From NCBI RefSeq assembly GCF_016918545.1, contig NZ_JAFFQC010000008.1, positions 62,001 through 126,000 of the forward strand: a stretch of 64,000 nt of DNA, written 5' to 3'. Positions 26,431 to 35,852 of this stretch are shown piece by piece (position 1 is the stretch's first letter; every line of letters starts with the position of its first letter). The translations under genes and the position numbers were made by a program. Origin of the DNA: Desulfobulbus alkaliphilus. Lineage in GTDB: Bacteria > Desulfobacterota > Desulfobulbia > Desulfobulbales > Desulfobulbaceae. Below the pieces are notes generated by a model. That model was not told the origin of the DNA. It made no database searches and saw only the letters and a list, made by a program, of their open reading frames with translations.

Positions 26431-28623
26431 ATGACACACCAAAAAGCCCCCTGCCGTCGTAATCGCCCCGATGTTGGCCTGTGCCTTTACTCCTCCAAGG
26501 TTTTCGTGCGAGCTGTCTTTTCCTCCCTTGTCACCACCCTGTTGCTGCTGGCCCTGGCATCCGGATGTCTCGCCAGGACAGCTCCGCCATCCTTCGATGA
26601 GGACCGTAACCGCCTCATCGCGTTTATTCTCAGCCAGCAACTGCCCAACCAGCATTTCGGCCATGAGTCGCTGGATGACACTTTTTCCCACAAAGCCTTC
26701 GATCTCTACCTCCGCCAGTTGGACCCGAGAAAAAGATTTCTGCTCCAATCCGATGTCAGCGAGCTTTCCGCTTTTTCGTCCCACATCAGCAATGAACTGG
26801 CCAGAGGCCGGCTTGTCCTCGCTGATGCCGGAATGGACCTGCTCAACGACAGAATCAACCAGGTGCAGCGATTCATCGACCCAGTCCTTGACCAGGGTTT
26901 TGACCTGGAACGAAAAGAATATCTTGAAATTGATCCGAAAAAACTGGACTACGCCAAAAACATCGATGATCTGAGGGAACGATGGCGTCTTTCCCTCAAG
27001 ATACAGGTACTGGACACCTACATCGAAGCTCTCATCGCCCAAGGAAAACAGCATCCCGAAGCCCTTGCACATCTCACCCCAAAATACCACCCAGCCGAAT
27101 ATGAAGAGGCCGTACAAAAGGTCAGGGCCAGTACCCATCGCTCACTCAACCGATTATTGCAACAAACCCGGCAGGATCATTACGATCGCTATTTCAATGC
27201 GGTGACCAGGGCGTTCGATCCTCACACCGACTACATGCCACCCACATCCAAGGAAGATTTCGATATCCAGATGAGCGGATCACTGGAAGGAATCGGTGCC
27301 CTGCTTCGCGAGGATGAAGGGCTCATCAAAGTGATGAGGATCATACCCGGAAGTGCAGCGGAAAAAGAGGGACAGCTGCAGGCGGAGGACATCATTCTCG
27401 CCGTAGCCGAAAAAAATGGGGCTCCAGTCGATATATCAGAAATGCGGATTCGCGAGGCTGTCAGATATATCAGAGGCCCTAAAGGGACGGAGGTCCGTCT
27501 CACCGTCCAGAAGCCCGATGGGGCCAAGCGCATCATCACCATTGTCCGCGACGTCGTCCGTATCGAGGAGTCTTATGTGCAATCCTTTATCCTCGAAGGC
27601 GAAAATGACCTTGCCGTCGGCTATCTGCGCATACCCAGTTTCTATCGCGATTTTGCCGCGCAGAACAATGGCCGACCAGGTCGAAATGTCACCGATGACA
27701 CCAAGGCCGAACTTCTCCATTTACGCAGCCAGAACATCGGGGGCCTCATTCTCGACCTTCGCAACAATGGTGGTGGAGCCCTGACCGATGCGGTCACTAT
27801 TTCCGGCCTGTTTCTTCCCGGGGGCCCGATTGTCCAGGTCAAGGACTCGCTGGGATCAATCAGGGTCATGGAGGATGAGGAATCCGACGTTATCTACGAC
27901 GGCCCCCTGATTGTCCTTGTCAACCAGTTCAGTGCCTCTGCCTCGGAGATCCTCGCCGCCGCTCTCCAGGATTATGGTCGGGCCTTGATAGTCGGTGGAG
28001 AACATACCCACGGCAAGGGAACGGTACAGGCACTGCTTGACATGAACAAAAACCTTCCCCTTCTCAACCTGCGCAGGCATGACGACCTTGGCGCACTCAA
28101 ACTGACCATTCAAAAGTTTTATCGAATCAGCGGAGGATCCACCCAATATAAAGGAGTTGAACCCGACCTGGTGTTCCCTTCTCCCTACGATCATATTCAA
28201 AGCGGGGAGCGATTCATGGAACACTCACTGCCGTGGGACCAGGTTGAAGATGTACCTTTTACCCCGTGGTCCGGTGTCCGTTTCGATACCAGAAAGGCCG
28301 AAAAAATGGGCAGGCAATGGGCTGCAACGAACGAACTCTTCCTGAAGATTCAGGATGAAACCAACAAAGCCAGGGAGCGGGGCGAGCAAACCAGGATGGC
28401 GGTTGCCCTGGAAACCATGTGGCAGGAACGCCAGGAACTGGCAACCGCGCGCCGAGAGGCACGGATCGCCGGTCTGCTTGAGGACGAACAGGATCCGGAT
28501 ACATATCCTGACGAGAGCATTGATCTCGAACAACGTCTTGCTCAGGATCCTTTTGTACAGATCTCACTGTTTTTAATAAACAATGCGATTAAAAACACCG
28601 GCACGGTCGCCCGCACCCCATGA
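26431..28623 (+). CDS. prc: Carboxy-terminal processing protease (Tsp/Prc type)
   Basis: 730 residues, close to E. coli Prc. An N-terminal export signal ends near LALASGC, possibly a lipobox. The helical Tsp N-domain (~55-250) is followed by a PDZ domain (~275-370, EGIGALLREDEGLIKVMRI), then the S41 catalytic domain with the serine in NQFSASASEILAAAL and the general-base lysine in HTHGKGTVQ, and a C-terminal helical domain (DUF3340-like). It degrades or trims periplasmic proteins at their C-termini, including penicillin-binding proteins and murein hydrolases in other bacteria. The start at 26431 has no strong ribosome site. Monocistronic. Confidence 0.93.
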   Translation: MTHQKAPCRRNRPDVGLCLYSSKVFVRAVFSSLVTTLLLLALASGCLARTAPPSFDEDRNRLIAFILSQQLPNQHFGHESLDDTFSHKAFDLYLRQLDPRKRFLLQSDVSELSAFSSHISNELARGRLVLADAGMDLLNDRINQVQRFIDPVLDQGFDLERKEYLEIDPKKLDYAKNIDDLRERWRLSLKIQVLDTYIEALIAQGKQHPEALAHLTPKYHPAEYEEAVQKVRASTHRSLNRLLQQTRQDHYDRYFNAVTRAFDPHTDYMPPTSKEDFDIQMSGSLEGIGALLREDEGLIKVMRIIPGSAAEKEGQLQAEDIILAVAEKNGAPVDISEMRIREAVRYIRGPKGTEVRLTVQKPDGAKRIITIVRDVVRIEESYVQSFILEGENDLAVGYLRIPSFYRDFAAQNNGRPGRNVTDDTKAELLHLRSQNIGGLILDLRNNGGGALTDAVTISGLFLPGGPIVQVKDSLGSIRVMEDEESDVIYDGPLIVLVNQFSASASEILAAALQDYGRALIVGGEHTHGKGTVQALLDMNKNLPLLNLRRHDDLGALKLTIQKFYRISGGSTQYKGVEPDLVFPSPYDHIQSGERFMEHSLPWDQVEDVPFTPWSGVRFDTRKAEKMGRQWAATNELFLKIQDETNKARERGEQTRMAVALETMWQERQELATARREARIAGLLEDEQDPDTYPDESIDLEQRLAQDPFVQISLFLINNAIKNTGTVARTP

Positions 28624-28785
28624 ACTTTTATCTTGAAACAAACCTCCAATCATGCTAGAGGATGCAGTGCATGAATCGTCATTCATTTTCAGACCGATGG
28701 GACTTGCTGGTAAATTGAAGCAACTATCTGAAATGTCCCACTCGTTACGTACCAAACTGAACATTCGGGCCGATATCCGCACACG

Positions 28786-29310
28786 ATGGAATTAAGTGAA
28801 GCACTGTCCGCCAAGAAAAAAGATATAGTTGGCCTGTGGATTGACAGAACTCTTGACAGCTATTCTTCTCCCGGTTTTTTCAAAAAATCGACGGATCCTT
28901 TTGCCAATCCGGTTGGCAGCATTATCTCCCAAGGCCTCACCATCCTGTACGAACACTTGCTGGCCAATGCTGAACAGCAGGAATTTGTAGAACCCCTTGA
29001 TCAGGTGGTTCGAATCCGGGCTGTGCAGGATTTCGCGCCATCCCAAGCCATGGCCCCTTTTCTGGAATTGAAATGGGTGATTCGGCAGATTTTTTCCGCC
29101 TCCAAGGAAACCCGGCACCTGCTGGGTGAGTTGGATAAACTTGATTGCAGAATTGACGCCATGGCCCTGGCGGCCTTTGACAACTACCTTGTATGCCGGG
29201 AACAACTATTTCGTAACCGAATCCGCGAACTGAAAAGCGGCAGAGCTATCCTGACGGATTCGGCATGCCCTTCGGCGATAATGCGACACAACAACGACCA
29301 GAGTGCATAG
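28786..29310 (+). CDS. RsbRD N-terminal domain-like protein linked to dsrMKJOP
   Basis: 174 residues, mostly helical, with the globin-like RsbRD/RsbT co-antagonist N-domain pattern (LSAKKKDIVGLWIDRTLDSY at the start, then DQVVRIRAVQDFAPSQAM). Proteins of this kind are commonly encoded immediately upstream of dsrM in sulfate reducers, and this one is 282 bases before dsrM. That placement supports a regulatory or sensory role for the Dsr membrane complex, which is inference. The ATG at 28786 has no clear ribosome site. No STAS domain is attached. Confidence 0.78.
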   Translation: MELSEALSAKKKDIVGLWIDRTLDSYSSPGFFKKSTDPFANPVGSIISQGLTILYEHLLANAEQQEFVEPLDQVVRIRAVQDFAPSQAMAPFLELKWVIRQIFSASKETRHLLGELDKLDCRIDAMALAAFDNYLVCREQLFRNRIRELKSGRAILTDSACPSAIMRHNNDQSA

Positions 29311-29420
29311 GTGGTCAACGAGACACGTGATAGCTTGGTGTGCATCGAGTCGCTCTGGCGGCTGTAACCGCAGACATATTGAGACTATTCCGAGGATACA
29401 TTTGACAGCGTAACAGAGCA

Positions 29421-29475
29421 TCAGGGGGAAGAGAGCCGTTGCTGGACGGCCAGAGTCAGGATGAGCTGCCCCCTG
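29421..29475 (+). promoter_or_regulatory. Hairpin in the dsrM leader
   Basis: CAGGGGG near 29422 pairs with CCCCCTG near 29470, enclosing an inner stem GCCGT/ACGGC. It sits about 120 bases before dsrM in the 282-bp leader. It has no T-run, so it may be an mRNA structure or a binding site. No promoter could be assigned confidently. Confidence 0.35.
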
Positions 29476-29592
29476 TCTTCATTGTGTATGACCGGTCAGA
29501 TCGTCACCATCGCAAAGAGAACGTTTCTGGTTCCGGCCTTAATCATAACGTATTGGACGTTAGTGTTTAACAAGAATGAGAAGGAGTGATCG

Positions 29593-30612
29593 ATGAAGTA
29601 CGCCTTCCCTTTGGCGGCAGTAATTGCCCTGGTGTTGATTGCGCTGATTGGAGTGCAGATACCGGGAATGCAATATCTTTTTGGTGTTGCCATTCCCTAT
29701 CTGGCCATGGCGCTGTTTTTAGGCGGTTTTTGTTACAGGGTCATCTATTGGGCCAAATCGCCGGTCCCGTTTAAAATTCCCACCACCTGTGGTCAGGGCT
29801 ACTCGCTGCCCTGGGTCAAGCAGGATAAACTGGAAGCGCCGGTGAACACCGGGCAGGTCATCGCTAGACTGTTCCTGGAAATCTTTCTGTTCCGCTCACT
29901 GTGGAGAAACACCAAGGCCACCGTCCATAGCGGTCCGAAATTAACCTACGAGTCGAGCAAGTGGCTCTGGCTGTTCGGTATCCTGTTCCATTACAGTTTC
30001 CTGGTCATAATCATCCGCCATATGCGATATTTCCTCGATCCAGTGCCCTGGCTGGTCTCTTTCGTGGAAACCGCTGACTCATTACTGGAGATCGGCTCAC
30101 CCCTGATGTACACGACCGACGTGGTCATCATCCTTGGCCTCCTTTTTCTGCTGGCACGAAGGCTGTTCAATCCCCAGGTCCGGTACATTTCCCTGTCCAA
30201 CGATTACTTCCCGCTCTTTCTCATTCTCGCCATCTGCATCACCGGTATTCTCATGCGGTATGGCCTGCGCACCAATGTGGACATCGTTGCCATCAAGCAA
30301 CTGGCCGTTGGCCTGGTCACCTTCAGCCCGACCATTGTGGCTGAAATCAGCTCTTTATTCTATGTCCACCTTTTCCTGGTCTGCGTCCTGCTGGCCTATT
30401 TTCCCTTCAGCAAGCTGATGCACCTGGGGGGCGTTTTCCTCAGCCCAACCAGAAATATGGCTAACGACTCGCGCATGAAACGGCACATCAATCCGTGGAA
30501 CCCCGATATCAAGCCTCACTCGTATGCGGCTTATGAGGATGAATTCCGAGAAGACATGGTCGAACAGGGCATTCCGGTGGAAAAAGAGCTGCCTCCCAAG
30601 GCAAATGACTAA
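29593..30612 (+). CDS. dsrM: DsrM, membrane cytochrome b subunit of the DsrMKJOP complex
   Basis: 339 residues. A short N-terminal membrane region is followed by a NarI-like five-span domain with histidines suited to haem b (LFHYSFLVIIIRHMRY; later MRYGLRTNVD and FYVHLFLVCVL). DsrM oxidises menaquinol and passes electrons to DsrK on the cytoplasmic side, feeding the DsrC trisulfide cycle of sulfite reduction. It is the first gene of dsrMKJOP, all on one strand with short gaps. GAAGGAGTGATCG gives a strong ribosome site. The gene order and lengths match the canonical operon of sulfate reducers. Confidence 0.95.
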   Translation: MKYAFPLAAVIALVLIALIGVQIPGMQYLFGVAIPYLAMALFLGGFCYRVIYWAKSPVPFKIPTTCGQGYSLPWVKQDKLEAPVNTGQVIARLFLEIFLFRSLWRNTKATVHSGPKLTYESSKWLWLFGILFHYSFLVIIIRHMRYFLDPVPWLVSFVETADSLLEIGSPLMYTTDVVIILGLLFLLARRLFNPQVRYISLSNDYFPLFLILAICITGILMRYGLRTNVDIVAIKQLAVGLVTFSPTIVAEISSLFYVHLFLVCVLLAYFPFSKLMHLGGVFLSPTRNMANDSRMKRHINPWNPDIKPHSYAAYEDEFREDMVEQGIPVEKELPPKAND

Positions 30613-30646
30613 AGCTGGATAATTTCTAGAGCATAAGGATATAGCA

Positions 30647-32278
30647 ATGGCAGTAGTAAAGGTAGATAAGCTGGCAAGGAGCGTTGCCGAGGGACCTACG
30701 CTGATGACAGGCTCCATCCCGAAGCGGGACTGGATGGACACCCCTGTGGTGTTCAAGCCTGGTAATTATGCCTATCCGACCAAACCCGAGGTACTCAAGT
30801 ATCTGGACAGTCAGAAAGGTGTCAGTTTTCCCAACGCACGCGAATGGAATCCGGAACAGGACGACTGGAAACTTCCGGAAAACTGGAAAGACATTATCCT
30901 TCAGGGTTTGGCTGATCGGCTGGATCGCTTTCGTTCCCTGAAGATTTTCATGGACTGCTGCGTTCGCTGCGGTGCCTGCTCCGACAAGTGCCATTTTTTC
31001 CTTGGCACCGGGGATCCGAAAAACATGCCGGTGTTGCGTGCTGAACTGCTACGTTCAGTCTACCGGCAGGATTTCACCCGCGCCGGCAAGATTCTCGGTA
31101 AACTCGCCGGAGGCCGTGAAATGACGGTGGGTGTCCTCAAAGAATGGTTTATGTATGCCTACCAGTGTACTGAGTGTCGGCGCTGTTCCGTGTTCTGTCC
31201 TTATGGTATTGACACCGCCGAGATCACCATGATGCTCCGTGAACTGCTGCACCTGGTCGGCGTTGGCATCAACTGGGCAATGGAACCCGTGTCAAACTCG
31301 AACCGGACCGGTAACCACATGGGTCTGACCCCTCAGGCCTTCAAGGGCAATGTCGAATTTCTCTGCGAGGACATTGAAAACCTCACCGGGGTCAAGGTGA
31401 ACCCCACCTTCAACCGCAAAGGGGCCGAGGTGCTGTTTGTCACCCCATCGGCGGATGTTTTCGCCGAACCCGGTATCTTCACCTGCATGGGCTACCTGTT
31501 GCTGTTCGAGGCCATCGGCCTTGATTACACCTGGTCGACCTATGCCTCCGAAGGTGGCAACTTCGGCCTGTTCACCTCCAACGAGATGATGAAAAAGCTC
31601 AACGGCAAAATCTATGCGGAGGCCAATCGACTTAAGTCCCGCTGGATCCTGGGCGGCGAATGCGGTCACATGTGGCGCGTCCTCCACCAGTATATGGATA
31701 CCATGAATGGACCCACCGATTTCATGGAAATCCCCCGTTCACCGATTACCGGCACGGTGTTTGAAAATGCCAGATCAACGAAGATGGTCCACATCTCCGA
31801 ATTCACTGCCGATCTGATCAAAAACGGCAAAATTACCCTGGACAAGAGCCGGAACGCGCACGTCAAGGCTACGTTCCATGATTCCTGTAACCCTTCCCGT
31901 GCCATGGGTCTGCTTGAAGAACCCCGGTACATCCTTGATCATGTAGTCGACAACTGGGTGGAAATGCCCGCCAACACTATCCGCGAGCAGACCTTCTGTT
32001 GCGGCTCGGGAACGGCGCTCAACACCGACGAAATCATGGAACTCCGCATGCGCTCCGGTTTTCCACGCGCCAACGCGGTGAAATATGTCCACGACAAGCA
32101 TGGTGTCAACACCCTTGGCTGTGTATGCGCTATTGATCGCGCCACCCTGACCACGCTCATGGACTACTGGGTCCCTGCTGTACAGGTGGCCGGTCTGAGC
32201 GAGTTGGTCGGCAACGCTTTAGTTATCGAAGGTGAGCAACGACAAGACCTGACCGAAGGGCTCAGGACCATGGTATAA
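30647..32278 (+). CDS. dsrK: DsrK, HdrD-like iron-sulfur subunit
   Basis: 543 residues. Two 4Fe-4S motifs are visible, CVRCGACSDKCH (~105-116) and CTECRRCSVFCPYG (~174-187), then two CCG-type domains including HDSCNPSRA and FCCGSGTALN that should bind the special catalytic cluster seen in HdrB/HdrD. DsrK is the cytoplasmic catalytic partner of DsrM and is thought to reduce the DsrC trisulfide. It starts 34 bases after dsrM, with AAGGAT upstream. No missing cysteines were noticed. Confidence 0.96.
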   Translation: MAVVKVDKLARSVAEGPTLMTGSIPKRDWMDTPVVFKPGNYAYPTKPEVLKYLDSQKGVSFPNAREWNPEQDDWKLPENWKDIILQGLADRLDRFRSLKIFMDCCVRCGACSDKCHFFLGTGDPKNMPVLRAELLRSVYRQDFTRAGKILGKLAGGREMTVGVLKEWFMYAYQCTECRRCSVFCPYGIDTAEITMMLRELLHLVGVGINWAMEPVSNSNRTGNHMGLTPQAFKGNVEFLCEDIENLTGVKVNPTFNRKGAEVLFVTPSADVFAEPGIFTCMGYLLLFEAIGLDYTWSTYASEGGNFGLFTSNEMMKKLNGKIYAEANRLKSRWILGGECGHMWRVLHQYMDTMNGPTDFMEIPRSPITGTVFENARSTKMVHISEFTADLIKNGKITLDKSRNAHVKATFHDSCNPSRAMGLLEEPRYILDHVVDNWVEMPANTIREQTFCCGSGTALNTDEIMELRMRSGFPRANAVKYVHDKHGVNTLGCVCAIDRATLTTLMDYWVPAVQVAGLSELVGNALVIEGEQRQDLTEGLRTMV

Positions 32279-32307
32279 TCTACCGGCAGGAATGGAGGAT
32301 ACAAGAG

Positions 32308-32682
32308 ATGTATGACAGCGGTAAAATAATCCCGGGACTGTTGATTTTCGTCCTGTTTGTCACCATACCCATATGGTACAACCGCGGTACCGCCCAGGCA
32401 GTACCGGAAATCGTGTTGCCGAAAGATGTCGAGAGCTGTGTCCTGCCTCTGGCGGCTATCCGGTCCGATCATATGAAGCTGCTGATGACCTGGCGTGACG
32501 ATGTGTTACGGGATGGCGATCGATCGACCTTTGAGATTGAAGGCAAGCAATACCAGAAGAGCCTGACACTGACCTGTTTGCAGTGTCACGCCAATAAGGA
32601 ACAGTTCTGTGACCCTTGCCACACCTATGTGGCCGTCAGACAACCTAACTGCTGGGATTGCCATTTTGCTCCAGTTGAGTGA
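32308..32682 (+). CDS. dsrJ: DsrJ, periplasmic triheme cytochrome c
   Basis: 124 residues. An N-terminal membrane anchor/signal (GKIIPGLLIFVLFVTIPIW) precedes exactly three CXXCH motifs: CLQCH, CDPCH and CWDCH. This matches DsrJ, which carries three haems with different ligation including a His/Cys-type haem. It lies on the periplasmic side with DsrO. AATGGAGGATACAAG gives a ribosome site. It is 29 bases after dsrK and overlaps the long reading frame upstream of dsrO by four bases. Confidence 0.95.
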   Translation: MYDSGKIIPGLLIFVLFVTIPIWYNRGTAQAVPEIVLPKDVESCVLPLAAIRSDHMKLLMTWRDDVLRDGDRSTFEIEGKQYQKSLTLTCLQCHANKEQFCDPCHTYVAVRQPNCWDCHFAPVE

Positions 32683-32705
32683 ACGGCAAAGGAGGAGATA
32701 GACAG

Positions 32706-33533
32706 ATGGATATAAAACGACGAAATTTCCTCAAAGTGGCCGGCATCACCACCCTCGCCGGACTTGGAGGAACCGCGGTGGTTGGTCGGTTGGTCGCCAG
32801 CTCAGGTCTTGCGCAAGCCGCGGGTGGTCAAGGCGCAGCACAAGCAGGCCAAGCCAACCTCAATGGCAATCAAACCAATCCCGGTGTCAAGCGATATGGC
32901 ATGATCATCAATCTCAAATCCTTCCGGGACGACCCAACCCTGGGAGAAAAAATTGTTGAGGCCTGTCATTCCTACAACAACGTGCCTGATGTCCCCAATC
33001 CTAAAGACGAAATCAAATGGATCTGGATGACACGGTACGAAAACGCATTTCATGAAAACTACCACCTGTACAGAGATGAGGCCACCGAAAAACAGGAGCT
33101 GCCTGTCCTCTGCAACCATTGCGACAAACCACCCTGTGTCCGGGTTTGTCCGACCAAGGCAACCTTCCGCAACAGGGATGGTGTTGTGGTCATGGATTAT
33201 CATCGCTGCATTGGTTGTCGGTTCTGCATGGCCGCCTGTCCCTACGGCATGCGCAGTTTTAATTATATCGAACCCGCTCCCTATATAAGCAACCTGAACC
33301 AGAACAAACCGCGAAGAATGCGGGGGGTGGTTGAGAAGTGCAACTTCTGCGTTGGGCGCATAGAGGTAGGACAACTTCCAGCCTGTGTCGAGGCGTGCGG
33401 CGAGAGCAAGGCTCTGGTCTTTGGCGATCTCAATGATCCAGACTCTGAGATCAGAAAACTGCTGAGGGAAAATCATACCATTCTGCGCAACCCATCCCTT
33501 GGCACTCTTCCTTCAGTCTTCTATATAGTATGA
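32706..33533 (+). CDS. dsrO: DsrO, periplasmic ferredoxin-like subunit
   Basis: 275 residues. The Tat signal is clear: KRRNFLKVAG near the N-terminus, so the folded protein is exported. Cysteine sets CNHCDKPPCVRVCPTKA, CIGCRFCMAACPYG and CNFCVGRIEVGQLPACVEAC are the NrfC/HybA-type 4Fe-4S binding blocks. DsrO links DsrJ to DsrP. I start the gene at 32706 because AAAGGAGGAG lies at the right distance; an ATG at 32679 would overlap dsrJ and put nine extra residues before the Tat motif. Confidence 0.95.
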   Translation: MDIKRRNFLKVAGITTLAGLGGTAVVGRLVASSGLAQAAGGQGAAQAGQANLNGNQTNPGVKRYGMIINLKSFRDDPTLGEKIVEACHSYNNVPDVPNPKDEIKWIWMTRYENAFHENYHLYRDEATEKQELPVLCNHCDKPPCVRVCPTKATFRNRDGVVVMDYHRCIGCRFCMAACPYGMRSFNYIEPAPYISNLNQNKPRRMRGVVEKCNFCVGRIEVGQLPACVEACGESKALVFGDLNDPDSEIRKLLRENHTILRNPSLGTLPSVFYIV

Positions 33534-33540
33534 GGCAGCC

Positions 33541-34713
33541 ATGTTTGAGAAAGCATTAAAAGGAAACAACTACTACTGGATGTGGCTGGCCTTTCTCGGC
33601 TTTTTTATCGCCGTGGCCGTGGTCGCCTACCTTCGGCAATATTTTGTCGGATTAACGATTACCGGAATGAGTCGTGATGTCTCCTGGGGGCTGTATATTT
33701 CTCAGTTTACCTTCCTGGTCGGTGTAGCCGCCGGGGGTGTCATGCTCGTTCTTCCTTATTATATTCATAATTTCAAGGCATTTGGTCGCATCACCATTCT
33801 TGGAGAATTCCTGGCGATTTCCGCACTGATCATGTGCCTGATGTTTATCATGGCCGACCTGGGGCAACCTCTGCGTGGCCTTAATGTTGTCCTGTTCCCC
33901 TCTCCGGGATCCATGCTTTTCTGGGATATGATAGTCCTCTGGGGCTACCTCATCCTTAACATTCTATGCGGTTGGGTTGTCCTCACCTCGGAGCGAAACC
34001 AGATCGCTCCTCCCAAGTGGATCTATTTTTTCATTTATCTGTCCATCCCTTTTGCCTTTTCCATCCACACTGTCACCGCCATGCTGTACTGCGGTCTTCC
34101 CGGTCGCCACTTCTGGTTGACAGCTATCACGGTACCCCGATTTCTCGCCTCGGCTTTTGCCGCCGGTCCGGCACTGATTGTCATCATGGCCTTGATCCTC
34201 AAGCGTGTTGCTAATTTTGATGCTGGCAAGGAAGCAATAGATAAAATAGTTACTATTATCATTTATGCTGCTATTGCCAACGTCTTTTTTCTTGCCATGG
34301 AATTTTTCGTTGGCTTCTACTCCAACATTCCGGGCCACATGCACACCATAGAGTACCTGTTCTTTGGCCTGGAACACCACGGAAATGTCTACAACAATCT
34401 TGTGCCCTTCATGTGGGCCTTTATCGCCCTCTTTTTTGTCGGCTTGGCCCTGCTCAGCAATCCCGGCACCCGAAGAGGAAACGACCTGTGGCTGGGTCTC
34501 GGCTGCGCCTCGATCTTCACCGCATTCTGGCTGGACAAGGGCCTTGGTTTCGTCCTTGGCGGTTTTGTCCCCAGCCCGCTGGAAGAAATAACCGAGTACT
34601 ACCCGACCCTCAATGAAATTTTCATCACCATAGGGATCTGGGCAACCGGATTTTTCATCCTCACTATTCTCTACAAGATAGCCATCGGCGTCGAGCACGA
34701 AGTCGAAGCCTGA
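33541..34713 (+). CDS. dsrP: DsrP, NrfD-like integral membrane subunit
   Basis: 390 residues and about ten membrane spans (NrfD/PsrC family), starting MFEKALKGNNYYWMWLAFLG. It is thought to exchange electrons with the quinone pool on the periplasmic side in partnership with DsrO. The gene begins seven bases after the dsrO stop, so it is surely the same transcript, and a strong terminator follows 22 bases after its stop. It has no cofactor-binding cysteine motifs, as expected. Confidence 0.95.
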   Translation: MFEKALKGNNYYWMWLAFLGFFIAVAVVAYLRQYFVGLTITGMSRDVSWGLYISQFTFLVGVAAGGVMLVLPYYIHNFKAFGRITILGEFLAISALIMCLMFIMADLGQPLRGLNVVLFPSPGSMLFWDMIVLWGYLILNILCGWVVLTSERNQIAPPKWIYFFIYLSIPFAFSIHTVTAMLYCGLPGRHFWLTAITVPRFLASAFAAGPALIVIMALILKRVANFDAGKEAIDKIVTIIIYAAIANVFFLAMEFFVGFYSNIPGHMHTIEYLFFGLEHHGNVYNNLVPFMWAFIALFFVGLALLSNPGTRRGNDLWLGLGCASIFTAFWLDKGLGFVLGGFVPSPLEEITEYYPTLNEIFITIGIWATGFFILTILYKIAIGVEHEVEA

Positions 34714-34735
34714 CACCAATCAGAATCTTCTCCAT

Positions 34736-34765
34736 ACCCCCCGAGTCATCGGGGGGTTTTTTTTT
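34736..34765 (+). terminator. Rho-independent terminator of dsrMKJOP
   Basis: CCCCCCGA (34737-34744), loop GTCA, TCGGGGGG (34749-34756), followed by nine T residues (34757-34765). It is the strongest terminator in the window, placed 22 bases after dsrP and ten bases before a MITE copy. Confidence 0.95.
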
Positions 34766-34774
34766 GCCTTTCAT

Positions 34775-34988
34775 CCTGGATCCGTGAGCGTTTGTCCGTG
34801 CGTCAGCTTCGTTGTTCGTGACCGTTCGATTAAAGTACACTTTATCGAACGGTTACGGACAATGAAGAGGGGTGACGGACGCCCCGAAGGGCGGCTGGTG
34901 CAGGGTATTCTCAAGGATTTTGCTGCACTTATAAGCTGATTACAGCAAGATATATCCAAAGCACGAGTCCAGCCGTCACGGATTCAGA
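34775..34988 (+). mobile_element. MITE-like element, full copy without visible duplication
   Basis: About 214 bp, CCTGGATCCGTGA left and TCACGGATTCAGA right (last base altered). Both hairpins are present. The flanks TTCAT and TTTGA do not match, so the duplication has decayed or recombination replaced one side. It lies between the dsr terminator and the convergent pilD gene. Confidence 0.85.
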
Positions 34989-35002
34989 TTTGATTCAAGG
35001 GA

Positions 35003-35788
35003 TCAGAATCCGCTCATGCTGAGATACATCGTCCAAAGCGAGTTAATCTGATCATTGAAAATCAGATACGCCATGGCCCCCAACGCCAGAAAAGGCCCAT
35101 ACGGGATGCGGGTTCTTGCCCCCGTTTTCTGTTTGATCATCGCCGCTACACCCACCACACTGCCGGCAACTGAACTGGAAAACACCACAAACAGCAGGCT
35201 CTGCCAGCCGAGAAAAGCGCCGATCATCGCCAGTAGCTTAATATCTCCGCCCCCCATGCCTTCACGTCTGGTGAGAAAGAAATAGCCATAGGCCACCGCG
35301 TACAGGATCCCACCACCCAGGAGAATCCCCAACCCGGATTGCTGCCAGGTGACCTGGTCATTGAAAAAAGAACCGGCAAACCCTATGGCAATTCCGGGCA
35401 GGCTGATACGATCGGGAATTATTTGATGATGGAAATCAATAAATATGATAACCAACAAGGCAGCAAAAAAAATAAAATAGAGGATGAATGCAAAACTGAG
35501 AGCAAACCGGGCCGCCAAGACCGCCGCCAGCACAGCCATGGCCAATTCGACCAGCGGATATTGCAGAGATATCGTTTTCCCGCAGGTTCTGCATCGTCCC
35601 CGCAGTAGCAGATAACTGATGATCGGAATGTTATCAAACCAGCGCAGGGGCTGTTTGCACCGCGGACAATGTGATGCGGGAAAGATGATGGACCTGTCTG
35701 TTCTGGGCAGGCGCAGGATGACAACATTCAGAAACGAGCCCACCACTGCGCCCAGCAAAGCCGCCGAAAAAATAAGATAAAGTTCCAT
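35003..35788 (-). CDS. pilD: Prepilin peptidase / N-methyltransferase
   Basis: 261 residues. The N-terminal cytoplasmic loop has the two cysteine pairs CPRCKQPL and CRTCGKTI that bind zinc. The aspartyl protease domain follows with IDFHHQIIPD (first Asp) and GGGDIKLLAMIGAFLG (second Asp in the GxGD motif). About seven membrane spans. It cleaves and N-methylates type IV pilin and type II secretion pseudopilin precursors at the inner membrane. No pil or gsp genes are adjacent. Divergent from pyrK with a 64-base gap. Confidence 0.93.
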   Translation of the reverse strand: MELYLIFSAALLGAVVGSFLNVVILRLPRTDRSIIFPASHCPRCKQPLRWFDNIPIISYLLLRGRCRTCGKTISLQYPLVELAMAVLAAVLAARFALSFAFILYFIFFAALLVIIFIDFHHQIIPDRISLPGIAIGFAGSFFNDQVTWQQSGLGILLGGGILYAVAYGYFFLTRREGMGGGDIKLLAMIGAFLGWQSLLFVVFSSSVAGSVVGVAAMIKQKTGARTRIPYGPFLALGAMAYLIFNDQINSLWTMYLSMSGF

Positions 35789-35852
35789 TGCAAATAGTTC
35801 ACCAGTTCATAATCACGGTTTAACCTCTTCCTTCTTCTTTCTATCTGTTTCC

